Below, piece by piece: positions 1 to 9,556 of a DNA stretch of 64,000 nucleotides (its first letter is position 1; each line of letters opens with the position of its first letter). The position numbers were made by a program, and so were the translations under genes. The notes beneath the pieces are model-generated. The model saw nothing but the letters and a program-made list of their open reading frames with translations. It was not told where the DNA came from and did no database searches. Source of the stretch: UBA3537 sp049889395 (GTDB lineage Bacteria > Bacteroidota > Bacteroidia > Flavobacteriales > Flavobacteriaceae); NCBI GenBank assembly GCA_049889395.1, contig JBMHDM010000011.1:90235-154234 (forward strand). Direction: 5' to 3'.

Positions 1-222
1 TCTCACGGTGGAGCTGACCGAATTTTAATTGATAATTTTGGAATTCAGGACACCAAAAAGGCTGTTCAGCTCATTGGAGATCAGTGTCAAACAGAATCAT
101 CTGGTAGTATAGATGAAGTTACCCTAAAGCACTATGCAGAATGTGGCGTGGATTTTATATCCTCTGGCGCATTAACCCACTCGGTATATAATATGGACCT
201 GAGTTTAAAAGCGGTGAAATGA
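1..222 (+). CDS. nadC: Quinolinate phosphoribosyltransferase, C-terminal part (cut by window edge)
   Basis: The first 73 codons are the C-terminal end of nicotinate-nucleotide pyrophosphorylase, which makes nicotinate mononucleotide from quinolinate and PRPP in NAD synthesis. The visible part has the phosphate-binding barrel end of the family: ADRILIDNF, then a glycine/serine turn (SSGSI), then GVDFISSGALTHS. In most homologues the turn reads ASGGI; here it is SSGSI. The start lies outside the window. The stop codon overlaps the start of the next gene in an ATGA junction, so the two are probably co-transcribed. Confidence 0.9.
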   Translation, partial: SHGGADRILIDNFGIQDTKKAVQLIGDQCQTESSGSIDEVTLKHYAECGVDFISSGALTHSVYNMDLSLKAVK

Positions 223-1157
223 GTCAATCTTTCAAACATCGATTGAAACAAATTTCAATTATACGTTGGTTAGTCCGATTTTTAAAATCTATAAAGCTTC
301 CGGGTTTTGTAGGATTGTCTATTTACCATCTATTCGAAATGTATGCCATTGGAATTATAAAGGGTGCTATAACGCTTCGAGCCAGTGCAGTAGCTTTCAG
401 CTTTTTTATGGCTATTTTCCCCTTTTTGTTGTTCATTATTATTCTGATTCCCTACATCCCAATAGAAACCTTTAGAACAGATTTTTTAATTTTCTTAGAG
501 ACGACATTACCGCCAAATACATCTGATTTTTTTAATCACAACATTTTTGAAAATATCAACTCGCAATCGTCGGGAGGTTTGGTATCGTCTGTTTTTATCC
601 TTTCAATCCTTCTTATGGCTAATGGGGTTAATGCTGTTTTTTCTTCATTTGAAAACTCCTACCATCAACAATTTAATAGAAATTTCGTGTTTCAATATCT
701 TTACGCTCTTGGTGTTTCAATCGTTTTATCTGTCATTTTGATTACTACAATTATCGGTTTAGGTTATTTGGAAATTTATTTACTTTTACCCATATACGAA
801 GGACTAAATTTAGGTGATACCACCTCTGAACTACAGTGGATTGAGGGGGTAAAATTCGTGTTTTTTGTGTTTATGGTTTATCTTGGTGTTTCGGTGTTGT
901 ATTTTTTTGGCACTCAACAAAAAAAACAATCTCGATTTTTTACAATAGGAGCCCTACTAACCACCATTCTTGTTCTATTTAACTCCTATTTTTTTGGCAT
1001 ATATATCGAAAATTTTTCCAATTACAACCAACTCTACGGGTCGATTGGAGCTTTGCTTATTCTTATGTTTTATTTATGGTTAAATGCCATAATACTATTA
1101 CTAGGGTATGAGTTAAATGCCTCATTAAATCAGCTCAAGCAACAAATAGAAATATGA
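219..1157 (+). CDS. YihY/BrkB family inner-membrane protein
   Basis: This 312-residue polytopic membrane protein belongs to the YihY/virulence factor BrkB family, once called ribonuclease BN by mistake. It has about six hydrophobic segments. The family-typical stretch ITLRASAVAFSFFMAIFP lies near residues 52-70, where the family has A-SF-FF--FP, and the last segment (LILMFYLWLNAIILLLG) ends near residue 298. The transport role is unknown; the family is thought to move small molecules or ions. It overlaps nadC and priA by four bases at each end (ATGA), so the three genes look translationally coupled. Confidence 0.85.
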   Translation: MSQSFKHRLKQISIIRWLVRFLKSIKLPGFVGLSIYHLFEMYAIGIIKGAITLRASAVAFSFFMAIFPFLLFIIILIPYIPIETFRTDFLIFLETTLPPNTSDFFNHNIFENINSQSSGGLVSSVFILSILLMANGVNAVFSSFENSYHQQFNRNFVFQYLYALGVSIVLSVILITTIIGLGYLEIYLLLPIYEGLNLGDTTSELQWIEGVKFVFFVFMVYLGVSVLYFFGTQQKKQSRFFTIGALLTTILVLFNSYFFGIYIENFSNYNQLYGSIGALLILMFYLWLNAIILLLGYELNASLNQLKQQIEI

Positions 1158-3613
1158 GTATATTACATTTTGTTGACGTTATTTTACCGCTTCCATTGGA
1201 GCGAAATTTTACCTATGCAATAACTCCTGCAGAATCAGAGTTTATCCGTCCAGGTGTAAGAGTGGCAGTTCCGTTTGGAAAATCTAAAATTTACACTGGC
1301 ATTGTTTTAAACATTCATCACACCTTACCCACAACATACGAAGTAAAATCCATTCACAGTATTTTGGATGAGACCCCAATAGTAAATTCCTCGCAGTTTA
1401 AGTTTTGGCAATGGATAAGCGATTATTATATGTGTAGTATTGGAGAAGTTATGAACGCTGCTCTTCCAAGCACATTTCTTTTGCAGAGTGAAACTCAGAT
1501 TACAGTTTTACCGAATGTTGAAGTGGAAGACAATTCTTTATCCGACAACCAATTTTTGGTAATTGAGGCTTTCCAAAATCACACCTCACTCAAAATTGAG
1601 GAGATACAAGCTATTGTAGGGAAGAAAAATATTTTGCCCATCATAAATCCACTTATCGATCGAAAAATTTTAACGACTACACAAAATCTAATAGAAAAAT
1701 ATAAACCAAAACTCCAGCGTTGTATCAAATTAAGCGACGCATATACCGCTGAGGGCGGTTTAGATTTACTAGAGGACAAACTAAAAAGAGCTGAAAAGTT
1801 AAAACACATTGTTTTGCAATATTTTTCAATAGTAAACAATGATTCGCAAATCAGCGTCAGTAATTTAAAGTCTAGAAGTGGTGCTAGTTCAAGTCAAATA
1901 AAAACCCTTATCGACAAAGGCGTTTTTGAAGATTATTACATTGAAATAAACCGAATCTCATACGAAGCAATTAATACTTCAAAAAGAGTAGTTCTTTCAA
2001 AATATCAACAAACGGCTTTTAATGAGATAAATGATACTTTTGAGCATCATAACATTTGTTTATTACACGGCGTCACATCATCTGGTAAAACGGAAATTTA
2101 TATTAAACAAATTGAATTTGTACTGAACAACAATAATCAAGCACTTTTTTTGGTTCCTGAAATTGCATTGACATCTCAGTTGGTACATCGATTACAACAT
2201 TATTTTGGATCCAAAATAATAGTTTATCACTCACGTTTTAGCCCCAGTGAACGAATCGAAATTTGGAATCAATTACTTAATGAGTCTTTGGATGGTAAAG
2301 TCGTTATTGGAGCACGATCATCACTATTATTGCCCTTCAATAATTTAAAACTTATTATTGTAGATGAGGAACACGAACCATCATACAAACAATTTGATCC
2401 TGCACCACGATATCATGCTCGCGATGCTGCCATAGTTTTAGGAAAAATACACGATTCAAAAATAATTTTAGGCTCTGCTACCCCTAGTATTGAGAGCTAT
2501 TTTAATGCTACTTATCAAAATAAATTTGGATATGTGGCTCTAAAAAAACGTTATAATAACGTGTTGATGCCAGACATCGAATTGGTCGATTTGAAAGATA
2601 AATACAAAAGAAAACGAATGAAGGGTCATTTTAGTGACAGAATGATTTCTGAAATCAAGGCGGCCTTAGAGATTAATCATCAAATTATCTTGTTTCAAAA
2701 CAGAAGGGGATATGCTCCAGTTATTTCTTGCAGTACTTGTGGGCATACACCAGAATGTTCCAATTGTGATGTTACTTTAACCTATCACCAGCACAGTAAT
2801 CAATTGCGTTGTCACTATTGTAGTTACACTCTGGCTATGAAGCGGCATTGCGATGCCTGTGGCGGGTTCGATTTAGATCACAAAGGATTTGGGACCGAGC
2901 AAATTCATGAAGAAGTCAATGAACTGTTTCCTTATGCAAAAGTCGCTCGAATGGATTTCGATACAACGAGAGCAAAGAATAGTTACAATACCATAATTCA
3001 ACGTTTTGAAAGACAAGAAATAGATATTTTGGTTGGTACACAAATGCTAACAAAAGGACTTGATTTTCGACATGTCAAACTCGTAGGAGTTTTGAATGCT
3101 GATCAGTTAATTAATTTTCCAGACTTTAGGGCACACGAACGCACTTTTCAACTTCTACAACAAGTTTCAGGCCGAGCGGGGCGAACTTCTGAAAGGGGAA
3201 AGGTTCTGATCCAGACTTTTAACCCTCACCACAATATTCTTCAGCAAGTTTCTGCTAACAATTATGAAGCCATGTTTAAAGAGCAATTGTATCAACGAAA
3301 AATATATAATTATCCGCCTTATTACAGACTCATAAAAATTACCTTGAAACATAAAGATTATAGCCACCTTAATGATAGTGCAGACTGGTTAAAAGATGCC
3401 CTTACTCAAGTTTTCGGTACTATGGTGTTAGGGCCGGAATTTCCCCCAGTTTCTCGTGTAAGGAATTTGTTTCACAAAAATATATTAATTAAAATACCAC
3501 CGAGTCACTCTCTTAAAAAAACTAAAGAAGTTCTAACAAAAATAAAAACAAGCTTCAACAGAACCAGTAGTTTCAGAACTATAAGAGTGGTGATAAATGT
3601 AGATAATTATTAA
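1154..3613 (+). CDS. priA: Primosomal protein N', replication restart helicase PriA
   Basis: PriA recognises stalled or repaired forks and reloads the replicative helicase. The 819-residue protein has the N-terminal 3'-OH-binding domain (from VDVILPLPLERNFTYAI), a Walker A motif GVTSSGKT near residues 306-313, a DEEH box near 403-406 (IIVDEEHEPSYKQ), and a zinc-binding insert with four cysteine pairs (CSTC, CSNC, CHYC, CDAC) near residues 526-575. The helicase C-terminal motif is VGTQMLTKGLDF. The length is typical. Its end overlaps the convergent LytTR gene by four bases. Confidence 0.97.
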   Translation: MSILHFVDVILPLPLERNFTYAITPAESEFIRPGVRVAVPFGKSKIYTGIVLNIHHTLPTTYEVKSIHSILDETPIVNSSQFKFWQWISDYYMCSIGEVMNAALPSTFLLQSETQITVLPNVEVEDNSLSDNQFLVIEAFQNHTSLKIEEIQAIVGKKNILPIINPLIDRKILTTTQNLIEKYKPKLQRCIKLSDAYTAEGGLDLLEDKLKRAEKLKHIVLQYFSIVNNDSQISVSNLKSRSGASSSQIKTLIDKGVFEDYYIEINRISYEAINTSKRVVLSKYQQTAFNEINDTFEHHNICLLHGVTSSGKTEIYIKQIEFVLNNNNQALFLVPEIALTSQLVHRLQHYFGSKIIVYHSRFSPSERIEIWNQLLNESLDGKVVIGARSSLLLPFNNLKLIIVDEEHEPSYKQFDPAPRYHARDAAIVLGKIHDSKIILGSATPSIESYFNATYQNKFGYVALKKRYNNVLMPDIELVDLKDKYKRKRMKGHFSDRMISEIKAALEINHQIILFQNRRGYAPVISCSTCGHTPECSNCDVTLTYHQHSNQLRCHYCSYTLAMKRHCDACGGFDLDHKGFGTEQIHEEVNELFPYAKVARMDFDTTRAKNSYNTIIQRFERQEIDILVGTQMLTKGLDFRHVKLVGVLNADQLINFPDFRAHERTFQLLQQVSGRAGRTSERGKVLIQTFNPHHNILQQVSANNYEAMFKEQLYQRKIYNYPPYYRLIKITLKHKDYSHLNDSADWLKDALTQVFGTMVLGPEFPPVSRVRNLFHKNILIKIPPSHSLKKTKEVLTKIKTSFNRTSSFRTIRVVINVDNY

Positions 3614-4326
3614 TCGATAAGTTCAAGAGCTTGTGTCAAATTCGCTTTTTTATTTCTGGATAATGGTATCTTATAATTATCAATTTCTACAAATTTACTG
3701 TTATAGCGTTCAATCCGCTTAAGATTAATGATGTACGACTTGTGAATTCGAAGAAATTTAGATGAGGGTAAATCATTTTCAAATGATTTCATGGTTGATA
3801 AAATGACATAACTTCCGTTAATTGTGATTAACTTCACATAATCTCCTAGAGCTTCAATCCATTTTATGTCTTTGATAAAAACCTTTCTTTTTTTGAGATT
3901 ACTTTTCACAAAAATATGTTGATTGTCTGAATTATCGACTGAGGGATTGCTTTTAAAGTTTCTTTGAGATAAAACTTTATCTATAGCTTTCTCATAAAGG
4001 TTTGAGTCTAACGGTTTTTCCAAAAAATCAACGACCCCGTATCTGTAGGACAAAAATGCAAACTCTTTTTGTTTAGTAGTTATAATAACATAGGGGACAG
4101 TTGTCAAAGAATCGTTCAGAATATCCAAAAATTCAAAACCATTCATCTGAGGCGTATTAATTTCAAGGAAAATTAAATCAACAGTTGTTTTGGCCAAAAA
4201 ATCATGAGCATCTTTGTAGGATGAGAACTCGGCCATAACATTCAAATGGTTATGATCATTGGATTTTTTTATGGTATCCATTCGCTGAAGCGCATTCGGA
4301 TCGATGATGATACAGTTTAAAGTCAT
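3610..4326 (-). CDS. LytTR-family response regulator with atypical receiver
   Basis: This 238-residue protein has a receiver domain (about 1-125) and a C-terminal LytTR DNA-binding domain (about 140-236; IKWIEALGDYVKLIT, then FLRIHKSYIINLKRI). The receiver keeps the conserved Lys-Pro (FLEKPLD). At the normal phospho-acceptor position, where relatives read LIFLDI-MP, it reads LIFLEINTP, so Asp is replaced by Glu (residue 55). The acidic pair near the N-terminus is reduced to IIIDP. No histidine kinase gene is adjacent. It may work without phosphorylation or be locked in an active-like state; that is inference from the substitution. Confidence 0.85.
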   Translation of the reverse strand: MTLNCIIIDPNALQRMDTIKKSNDHNHLNVMAEFSSYKDAHDFLAKTTVDLIFLEINTPQMNGFEFLDILNDSLTTVPYVIITTKQKEFAFLSYRYGVVDFLEKPLDSNLYEKAIDKVLSQRNFKSNPSVDNSDNQHIFVKSNLKKRKVFIKDIKWIEALGDYVKLITINGSYVILSTMKSFENDLPSSKFLRIHKSYIINLKRIERYNSKFVEIDNYKIPLSRNKKANLTQALELID

Positions 4327-4477
4327 TACAAAAATTGGTTAGGTTTGAGTAATTTTGGAAATATTTATATCAAAAGTAATCATTTTAATCGACTAAACCC
4401 AAATTTTAACGATTAAATGCACATAAGACAAAATATAAAAAGATTTATAAAGTGTTGTTAGAACCGTTATAATTCTT

Positions 4478-4485
4478 TATTTTTG
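4478..4485 (+). promoter_or_regulatory. Bacteroidota -7 element of the ribosomal protein operon
   Basis: TATTTTTG matches TAnnTTTG and lies 20 bases before the rpsF start. A TTG (TTGTTAG) about 20 bases upstream can serve as the -33 element. It fits transcription of rpsF-rpsR-rplI. Confidence 0.6.
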
Positions 4486-4505
4486 CACGCATTTAAAATT
4501 TAATT

Positions 4506-4844
4506 ATGAATCATTACGAAACTGTTTTCATCTTAAATCCCGTTTTATCTGAAGATCAGGTAAAGGAAACAGTAAAGAAATACGAAGATTTTCTCGTTTC
4601 TAAAGGAGCTAAGATGGTATCAAAAGAAGATTGGGGGCTAAAAAAATTAGCTTACCCTATCCAAAACAAAAAAAGTGGATTTTATCACTTATTTGAGTAC
4701 ACTGCTCCTGGTGAGGCCATCGGACCATTGGAAGTAGAATTTAGAAGAGATGAACGTTTTATGCGTTATCTAACAGTAAAATTAGACAAACATGCCATCT
4801 CATGGGCAGAACGTCGAAGAGAAAAACTTAAAGTAAAAGCGTAA
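4506..4844 (+). CDS. rpsF: 30S ribosomal protein bS6
   Basis: bS6 binds the central domain of 16S rRNA next to bS18. The 112-residue protein starts MNHYETVFILNPVLS, the usual bS6 opening, and contains DWGLKKLAYPI and the basic FRRDERFMRYL segment. It is the first gene of rpsF-rpsR-rplI. No ssb lies between S6 and S18, as is usual in Bacteroidota. The start has a promoter at a suitable distance. Confidence 0.97.
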   Translation: MNHYETVFILNPVLSEDQVKETVKKYEDFLVSKGAKMVSKEDWGLKKLAYPIQNKKSGFYHLFEYTAPGEAIGPLEVEFRRDERFMRYLTVKLDKHAISWAERRREKLKVKA

Positions 4845-4846
4845 TT

Positions 4847-5140
4847 ATGTCTATCGAACAACAAGCAAAAGGAAAAAAAGGTGGAGAAATCAGGTATTTA
4901 ACCCCCCTAAATATTGAAACAAACAAAACAAAAAAATATTGTCGTTTCAAAAAATCAGGCATCAAATATGTGGATTATAAAGATGCAGATTTCTTATTAA
5001 AATTTGTTAATGAACAAGGTAAACTCTTACCAAGAAGACTAACAGGTACTTCTTTAAAGTACCAAAGAAAAGTATCTGTCGCGGTCAAAAGAGCAAGACA
5101 TTTGGCACTCATGCCTTACGTAACCGATTTACTAAAATAA
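4847..5140 (+). CDS. rpsR: 30S ribosomal protein bS18
   Basis: This is the bS6 partner in the small-subunit platform. The 97-residue protein has the bS18 core YVDYKDADFLLKFVNEQGKLLPRRLTGTS and the basic end KRARHLALMPYV. An N-terminal extension of about 20 lysine-rich residues (QQAKGKKGGEIRY) is common in the phylum. It starts two bases after rpsF. Confidence 0.97.
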   Translation: MSIEQQAKGKKGGEIRYLTPLNIETNKTKKYCRFKKSGIKYVDYKDADFLLKFVNEQGKLLPRRLTGTSLKYQRKVSVAVKRARHLALMPYVTDLLK

Positions 5141-5153
5141 TATTGTCATAACT

Positions 5154-5606
5154 ATGGAACTTATTTTAAAACAAGACGTTGAGGGACTTGGATTCAAGGA
5201 TGATGTTGTAACAGTAAAAAACGGTTATGGCAGAAACTTTTTGATTCCCGGCGGTAAAGCTATTTTGGCAACTACTTCCGCTAAAAAAGTACTCGCAGAA
5301 ACACTAAAGCAACGTGCTTTCAAAGAGAAGAAAATCATTGAAGAAGCTCAAAAAGCAGCTGAAGCTCTCAAAGCCCTAGAGGTCAAGATAGCGGCTAAAG
5401 TTGGTGATGGTGACAAGCTTTTTGGCTCTGTCAATAACATTGATGTTGCCACAGCTTTAGAAAAAGCAGGTCAGAATATTGAAAAGAAATTTATCAGTGT
5501 TTCTGGTGGCACCATCAAGAGATTGGGCAAATATAATGCTCTAATTAGATTACACCGCGAGGTGAGTGTTGAGCTTCCCTTTGAGGTAATCGCTGAGAAA
5601 TCTTAG
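5154..5606 (+). CDS. rplI: 50S ribosomal protein bL9
   Basis: bL9 binds 23S rRNA near the L1 stalk and helps frame maintenance. The 150-residue protein has the N-terminal domain (ELILKQDVEGLGFKDDVVTVKNGYGRNFLIP), a central helix rich in Lys and Ala, and the C-terminal domain with GDGDKLFGSV. It is last in the operon and is followed by a strong terminator hairpin. Confidence 0.97.
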   Translation: MELILKQDVEGLGFKDDVVTVKNGYGRNFLIPGGKAILATTSAKKVLAETLKQRAFKEKKIIEEAQKAAEALKALEVKIAAKVGDGDKLFGSVNNIDVATALEKAGQNIEKKFISVSGGTIKRLGKYNALIRLHREVSVELPFEVIAEKS

Positions 5607-5630
5607 TAACTTACACCTCTTAACTTTATA

Positions 5631-5660
5631 AAAGTCTGCATTTCAATGCAGACTTTTTTT
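5631..5660 (+). terminator. Rho-independent terminator after rplI
   Basis: An inverted repeat with AAGTCTGCAT and ATGCAGACTT arms around a three-base loop is followed by a T run. It lies 25 bases after the rplI stop. Confidence 0.9.
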
Positions 5661-5831
5661 GTTCCTGTTAATTTTTTTTGGAGTTTAATGTCAACTGGCT
5701 ATTTATTACTTAATTAGATTATATTTTTTGTTGATAATTGGTTAATAAATTATTGATTTCATAAAATTTATTCTAAGACACAATTAATTTTTTTGTCTTA
5801 AATTTAAGTATAATACTAAAACAAAATACAA

Positions 5832-8800
5832 ATGAAAAAATTAATAACGCTAGCCCTTACTTTGCTGGTAGGTTTATCAGCCTTTGCTCAGGTGACTACC
5901 TCTAGTATCAAAGGGACTATAACAGATGAGACCAATGCCGCCCTTCCCGGTGCCAATGTGATTGCCATTCACACGCCCACAGGAACAAAGTATGGTGCGG
6001 CAACAAATATTGATGGTCGTTTTAATTTGGTCAACCTTCGTGTTGGCGGGCCCTATGTTGTAACTGTGAGTTACATAGGGTATAAAGAACAAACATTTTC
6101 GGATGTATATTTAACGTTAGGTAAAACAGAAACTTTAAGCCTGTCGCTCACGCCAGACTCCGAGCAGCTTGATGCTATCGTTATTACAGCCAACTCTTCA
6201 ACCCGTGTTTTTGGTAGTGACCGAACCGGAGCTGAAACCAATGTTGGGCAGCGCGATTTACGCCGATTACCAACAATATCCAGATCAGCTTCCGATTTTA
6301 CCAGGCTGGAACCTACAGCCAGTGCAGGGTCTTTTGCGGGAAGAAATGACCAATACAACAACTTTTCGTTAGACGGTGCTATTTTCAACAATCCCTTTGG
6401 ATTGGATGCGGCTACACCCGGTGGCCAGACTGATGCACAACCCATCTCCCTTGATGCCATTGATCAAATTCAAGTTTCAACAGCGCCGTATGATGTCACG
6501 CAAGCTGGGTTTACAGGAGCTACTGTCAATGCAGTTACCAAAAGTGGAACCAATGAATTTAAAGGTACTGTCTATAACTTCTACAGAGATGAATCCATGA
6601 CAGGCTCAAAAGTAAAGGGTGAAGATATCTTTGTGCCCAGCCTTAAACAAACCCAGCGCGGTTTGAGTATTGGTGGACCAATCGTTAAGAATAAATTATT
6701 CTTCTTTGCCAATTATGAAGAGGATGAAAGACAGGATTTAGGACAATCATGGTTACCAAACAGGGGGACGGGTGCTATTAATGAATCACGTGTCTTAGAA
6801 TCAGATTTGATAGCGGTACAGTCAGCTCTTGCAGGATTGGGCTACGATACGGGAGCCTATGAAGGGTTTATTCACAATTCCGAATCCACTAAGGGAATCA
6901 TTAAACTGGACTGGAACATTGACGACAACAATCAGTTGGCTTTAATTTACAATTGGTTAAGTGCATCGAAAGAAAAACCTGCACATCCCACGGCTTTAGG
7001 TTTTAGAGGACCCAATGCTTCGGTGCTTCAGTTTGAAAATTCTGGATATCAAATCAATAATAACCTAAATTCTTTTCAGTTAGAATTAAATTCCAGAATA
7101 TCAGATCAGCTTTCTAATAAGCTTCAGGCAGGTTACACCCATTTTGATGATTTTAGAAATCCAATGTCGTCACCCGCACCAGCCATAACCATTCAAGACG
7201 GTGCTGGTTCAAATTACATTATTGCAGGTCACGAACCTTTCTCTATAAACAACAGATTAGACCAAAAAGTATTTCAATTTTCAAACAATCTTACCTATTC
7301 CAATGGCAATCATACTTACACTGTAGGTTTAGCTTATGAAAAATTTGAGTTTGATAATTCTTTCAATCTTGGCGTCTATGGATATGCCAATGCCAATGGG
7401 TATGTTGGTGCCTTTGATGCATTCGGCTCGGTCGCAGATTTTCTAACCGCTACTGACAACGGATTGATTGCAGAAGCTTTGGCCAATGCGCAATCGGTTC
7501 AAAATGCTAACAGTTGGGCCTTAGCCGAGACCAATGTTGGTCAATTGTCCTTTTACATGCAAGACGAATGGGATGTAAACGATAATTTTAGATTAACCTA
7601 CGGTTTGCGTTTTGACAAACCGCTATATTTTGACAGTGCCCAAAAAGCTCAGAACGTCATTGATGGAACAGGCGATTATGCTCCAAATACGCCTTATGTT
7701 AATCCTAACACTGGCATGGTGCAGCTTTTGGATAATACACAAATGCCCACTGGTGATTGGTTGGTCTCTCCTAGAGTTGGTTTCAATTATGATGTTTATG
7801 GAGACAACACCTTACAGCTCAGAGGTGGATCAGGCCTATTCACAGGAAGATTTCCTTTTGTTTGGTTGGGGAACCAAATTGGAAATCCAAACTGGTGGTT
7901 CCATCAGATGGTGGACCCTGATTACCAATTTCCTCAAGTATGGCGTACCAATATCGGTGCAGACAAAAAGTTTGACAATGGACTCATACTCACTGCAGAC
8001 CTATCCTATACCAAGGATATTAACGGCGCCCATGTTCAGAACTGGGGATTACTATCGCCATCCGGTAATTTATCTGGTGTGGATAACCGCCCAATTTATA
8101 CCGCAGCAGACCATGTTCTGGTCAATGGTGACGGTTTAGGGTTTGGTGCTCAAGGGAATGCTTATGTGTTCTCAAACTCAGACAAGGGACGCATCTGGAA
8201 TGCATCTTTGAAAGCTGAGAAAACTTTTGATAACGGTCTGTATACCATGCTGGCCTACAACTATCTAGATTCCAAAGATGTGAATTCTATCGAGGCCGAA
8301 ATCACTGGAGATGCTTTTGCTTTTAACCCTGTTGTGGGGGATGCCAATGCAGAAGCCCTATCGTATTCAAAATATGGGGATACCCACCGCTTTATTGGGG
8401 TGGCTAGCAAGCGCTGGGATTACGGTCAAAACAACAAATGGTCTACTACCATTAGCACCTTCTTCGAGTATGCTAGGGGAGGCCGTTTTAGTTACACTTA
8501 TGCCGGTGACATAAATGGGGATGGACAATCTGGTAACGATTTGATATACGTACCAACTAGTGCAGAGGTGGATCAAATGAACTTTATATCCGCTGCTGAA
8601 GCTGCTGCCTATGATGCTTTCATTTCCCAAGATGATTATTTAAGTGGCCGACGGGGTCAATACGCTGAGCGTTATGGAGCTCTGGCACCATGGCGTGGTC
8701 GTTGGGATGTTAAATTTTTACAAGATTATAGAATTAAAATCTCTGAGGATAAAACCAATACCATTCAATTTAGTGTAGATATTTTGAATTTCAATAATTT

Positions 8801-8981
8801 ACTGAACTCAGACTGGGGACTCATTCAGCAGCCCAACAGTATTCAGCCTGTAGGTGTTTCTGTTGATGCTAATGGCAACCCATCCTATACTTTTAATCCT
8901 GATTTACAGGAAACCTTTGGATACGATGCAAGCTTAGCCTCCAGATGGCAAATGCAGGTGGGACTCCGCTATATTTTCTAG
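5832..8981 (+). CDS. Oar-like TonB-dependent outer-membrane receptor
   Basis: This 1,049-residue outer-membrane beta-barrel has a signal peptide (MKKLITLALTLLVGLSAFAQ), a carboxypeptidase-regulatory-like beta domain (about 24-110; IKGTITDETNAALPGANV), a plug domain (about 130-230; INGR-like region and IDQIQVSTAPYDV) and a long barrel that ends in aromatic Phe (QVGLRYIF). This layout is that of the Oar family, used for uptake or surface adhesion. No SusD partner is adjacent, so a polysaccharide-utilisation role is unlikely. The substrate cannot be read from the sequence. The 225-base gap before it is AT-rich and holds the rplI terminator and presumably its promoter. Confidence 0.9.
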   Translation: MKKLITLALTLLVGLSAFAQVTTSSIKGTITDETNAALPGANVIAIHTPTGTKYGAATNIDGRFNLVNLRVGGPYVVTVSYIGYKEQTFSDVYLTLGKTETLSLSLTPDSEQLDAIVITANSSTRVFGSDRTGAETNVGQRDLRRLPTISRSASDFTRLEPTASAGSFAGRNDQYNNFSLDGAIFNNPFGLDAATPGGQTDAQPISLDAIDQIQVSTAPYDVTQAGFTGATVNAVTKSGTNEFKGTVYNFYRDESMTGSKVKGEDIFVPSLKQTQRGLSIGGPIVKNKLFFFANYEEDERQDLGQSWLPNRGTGAINESRVLESDLIAVQSALAGLGYDTGAYEGFIHNSESTKGIIKLDWNIDDNNQLALIYNWLSASKEKPAHPTALGFRGPNASVLQFENSGYQINNNLNSFQLELNSRISDQLSNKLQAGYTHFDDFRNPMSSPAPAITIQDGAGSNYIIAGHEPFSINNRLDQKVFQFSNNLTYSNGNHTYTVGLAYEKFEFDNSFNLGVYGYANANGYVGAFDAFGSVADFLTATDNGLIAEALANAQSVQNANSWALAETNVGQLSFYMQDEWDVNDNFRLTYGLRFDKPLYFDSAQKAQNVIDGTGDYAPNTPYVNPNTGMVQLLDNTQMPTGDWLVSPRVGFNYDVYGDNTLQLRGGSGLFTGRFPFVWLGNQIGNPNWWFHQMVDPDYQFPQVWRTNIGADKKFDNGLILTADLSYTKDINGAHVQNWGLLSPSGNLSGVDNRPIYTAADHVLVNGDGLGFGAQGNAYVFSNSDKGRIWNASLKAEKTFDNGLYTMLAYNYLDSKDVNSIEAEITGDAFAFNPVVGDANAEALSYSKYGDTHRFIGVASKRWDYGQNNKWSTTISTFFEYARGGRFSYTYAGDINGDGQSGNDLIYVPTSAEVDQMNFISAAEAAAYDAFISQDDYLSGRRGQYAERYGALAPWRGRWDVKFLQDYRIKISEDKTNTIQFSVDILNFNNLLNSDWGLIQQPNSIQPVGVSVDANGNPSYTFNPDLQETFGYDASLASRWQMQVGLRYIF

Positions 8982-9009
8982 TTCATATCCAAAGTTATTT
9001 GATTAAATT

Positions 9010-9038
9010 TGCGCCCGAAAGGGCGCATTTTTATTTTT
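9010..9038 (+). terminator. Rho-independent terminator after the TonB receptor
   Basis: TGCGCCC and GGGCGCA form a perfect 7-bp stem closed by a GAAA tetraloop and followed by a T-rich run. It ends just before the next gene. Confidence 0.9.
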
Positions 9039-9045
9039 GACAACT

Positions 9046-9516
9046 ATGAAATATACTCGACTAACAAAAGAACAATTTGAGGAGTTGCACCAAGAATTTA
9101 TCAAATTTTTAGCCACACAATCGATAACAGCTGACGAATGGACTGCTATCAAAAACAATAAACCTGAAGTGGCTGAAGCCGAAATGGATGTTTTTAGCGA
9201 TTTGGTTTGGGAGCGGGTGTTAAGTAAAGTTGAGTTTTTAGAAAATATTGCCCCACAACACCTCTATTTGTTTCACATCAAAGCCAATAGCATCGCCTTG
9301 ATTGGGTTAAAAGTAAACAAAACGGATGTAGACCTCACCCAAACCAATGGATTTAATTGGTTGCGTGAGCATTTAATGGATGACCGTGTCGAAATTTTTG
9401 ATGCCGAAAAGCCAATTGAAGGTGACAAATTATACTCTGTTTTTGAATTAATTGAAAAAGGTGCCCATATTACAAAAGGAGATTTGTTTAAGTATTTTGA
9501 TCAACTCATTGGATAG
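9046..9516 (+). CDS. Conserved Bacteroidota protein, DUF6495-like
   Basis: This acidic protein of 156 residues has no signal peptide or membrane segment. It resembles a conserved flavobacterial family that I recall as DUF6495 (MKYTRLTKEQFEELHQEF, then TQSITADEW and EAEMDVFSDLVWE). The function is unknown. An upstream in-frame TTG at 9037 would add three residues, but it falls in the terminator tail, and family members begin at MKYTRL, so the ATG at 9046 is preferred. It lies directly before hisS. Confidence 0.75.
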   Translation: MKYTRLTKEQFEELHQEFIKFLATQSITADEWTAIKNNKPEVAEAEMDVFSDLVWERVLSKVEFLENIAPQHLYLFHIKANSIALIGLKVNKTDVDLTQTNGFNWLREHLMDDRVEIFDAEKPIEGDKLYSVFELIEKGAHITKGDLFKYFDQLIG

Positions 9517-9556
9517 CTTTTCAAAAAATAGGATATTTGTGATATAAATTTAATTT

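Noticed and set aside
6071..6600. Several overlapping frames inside the Oar-like receptor
   Set aside because: Short frames on both strands without family features, fully inside a well-supported gene.
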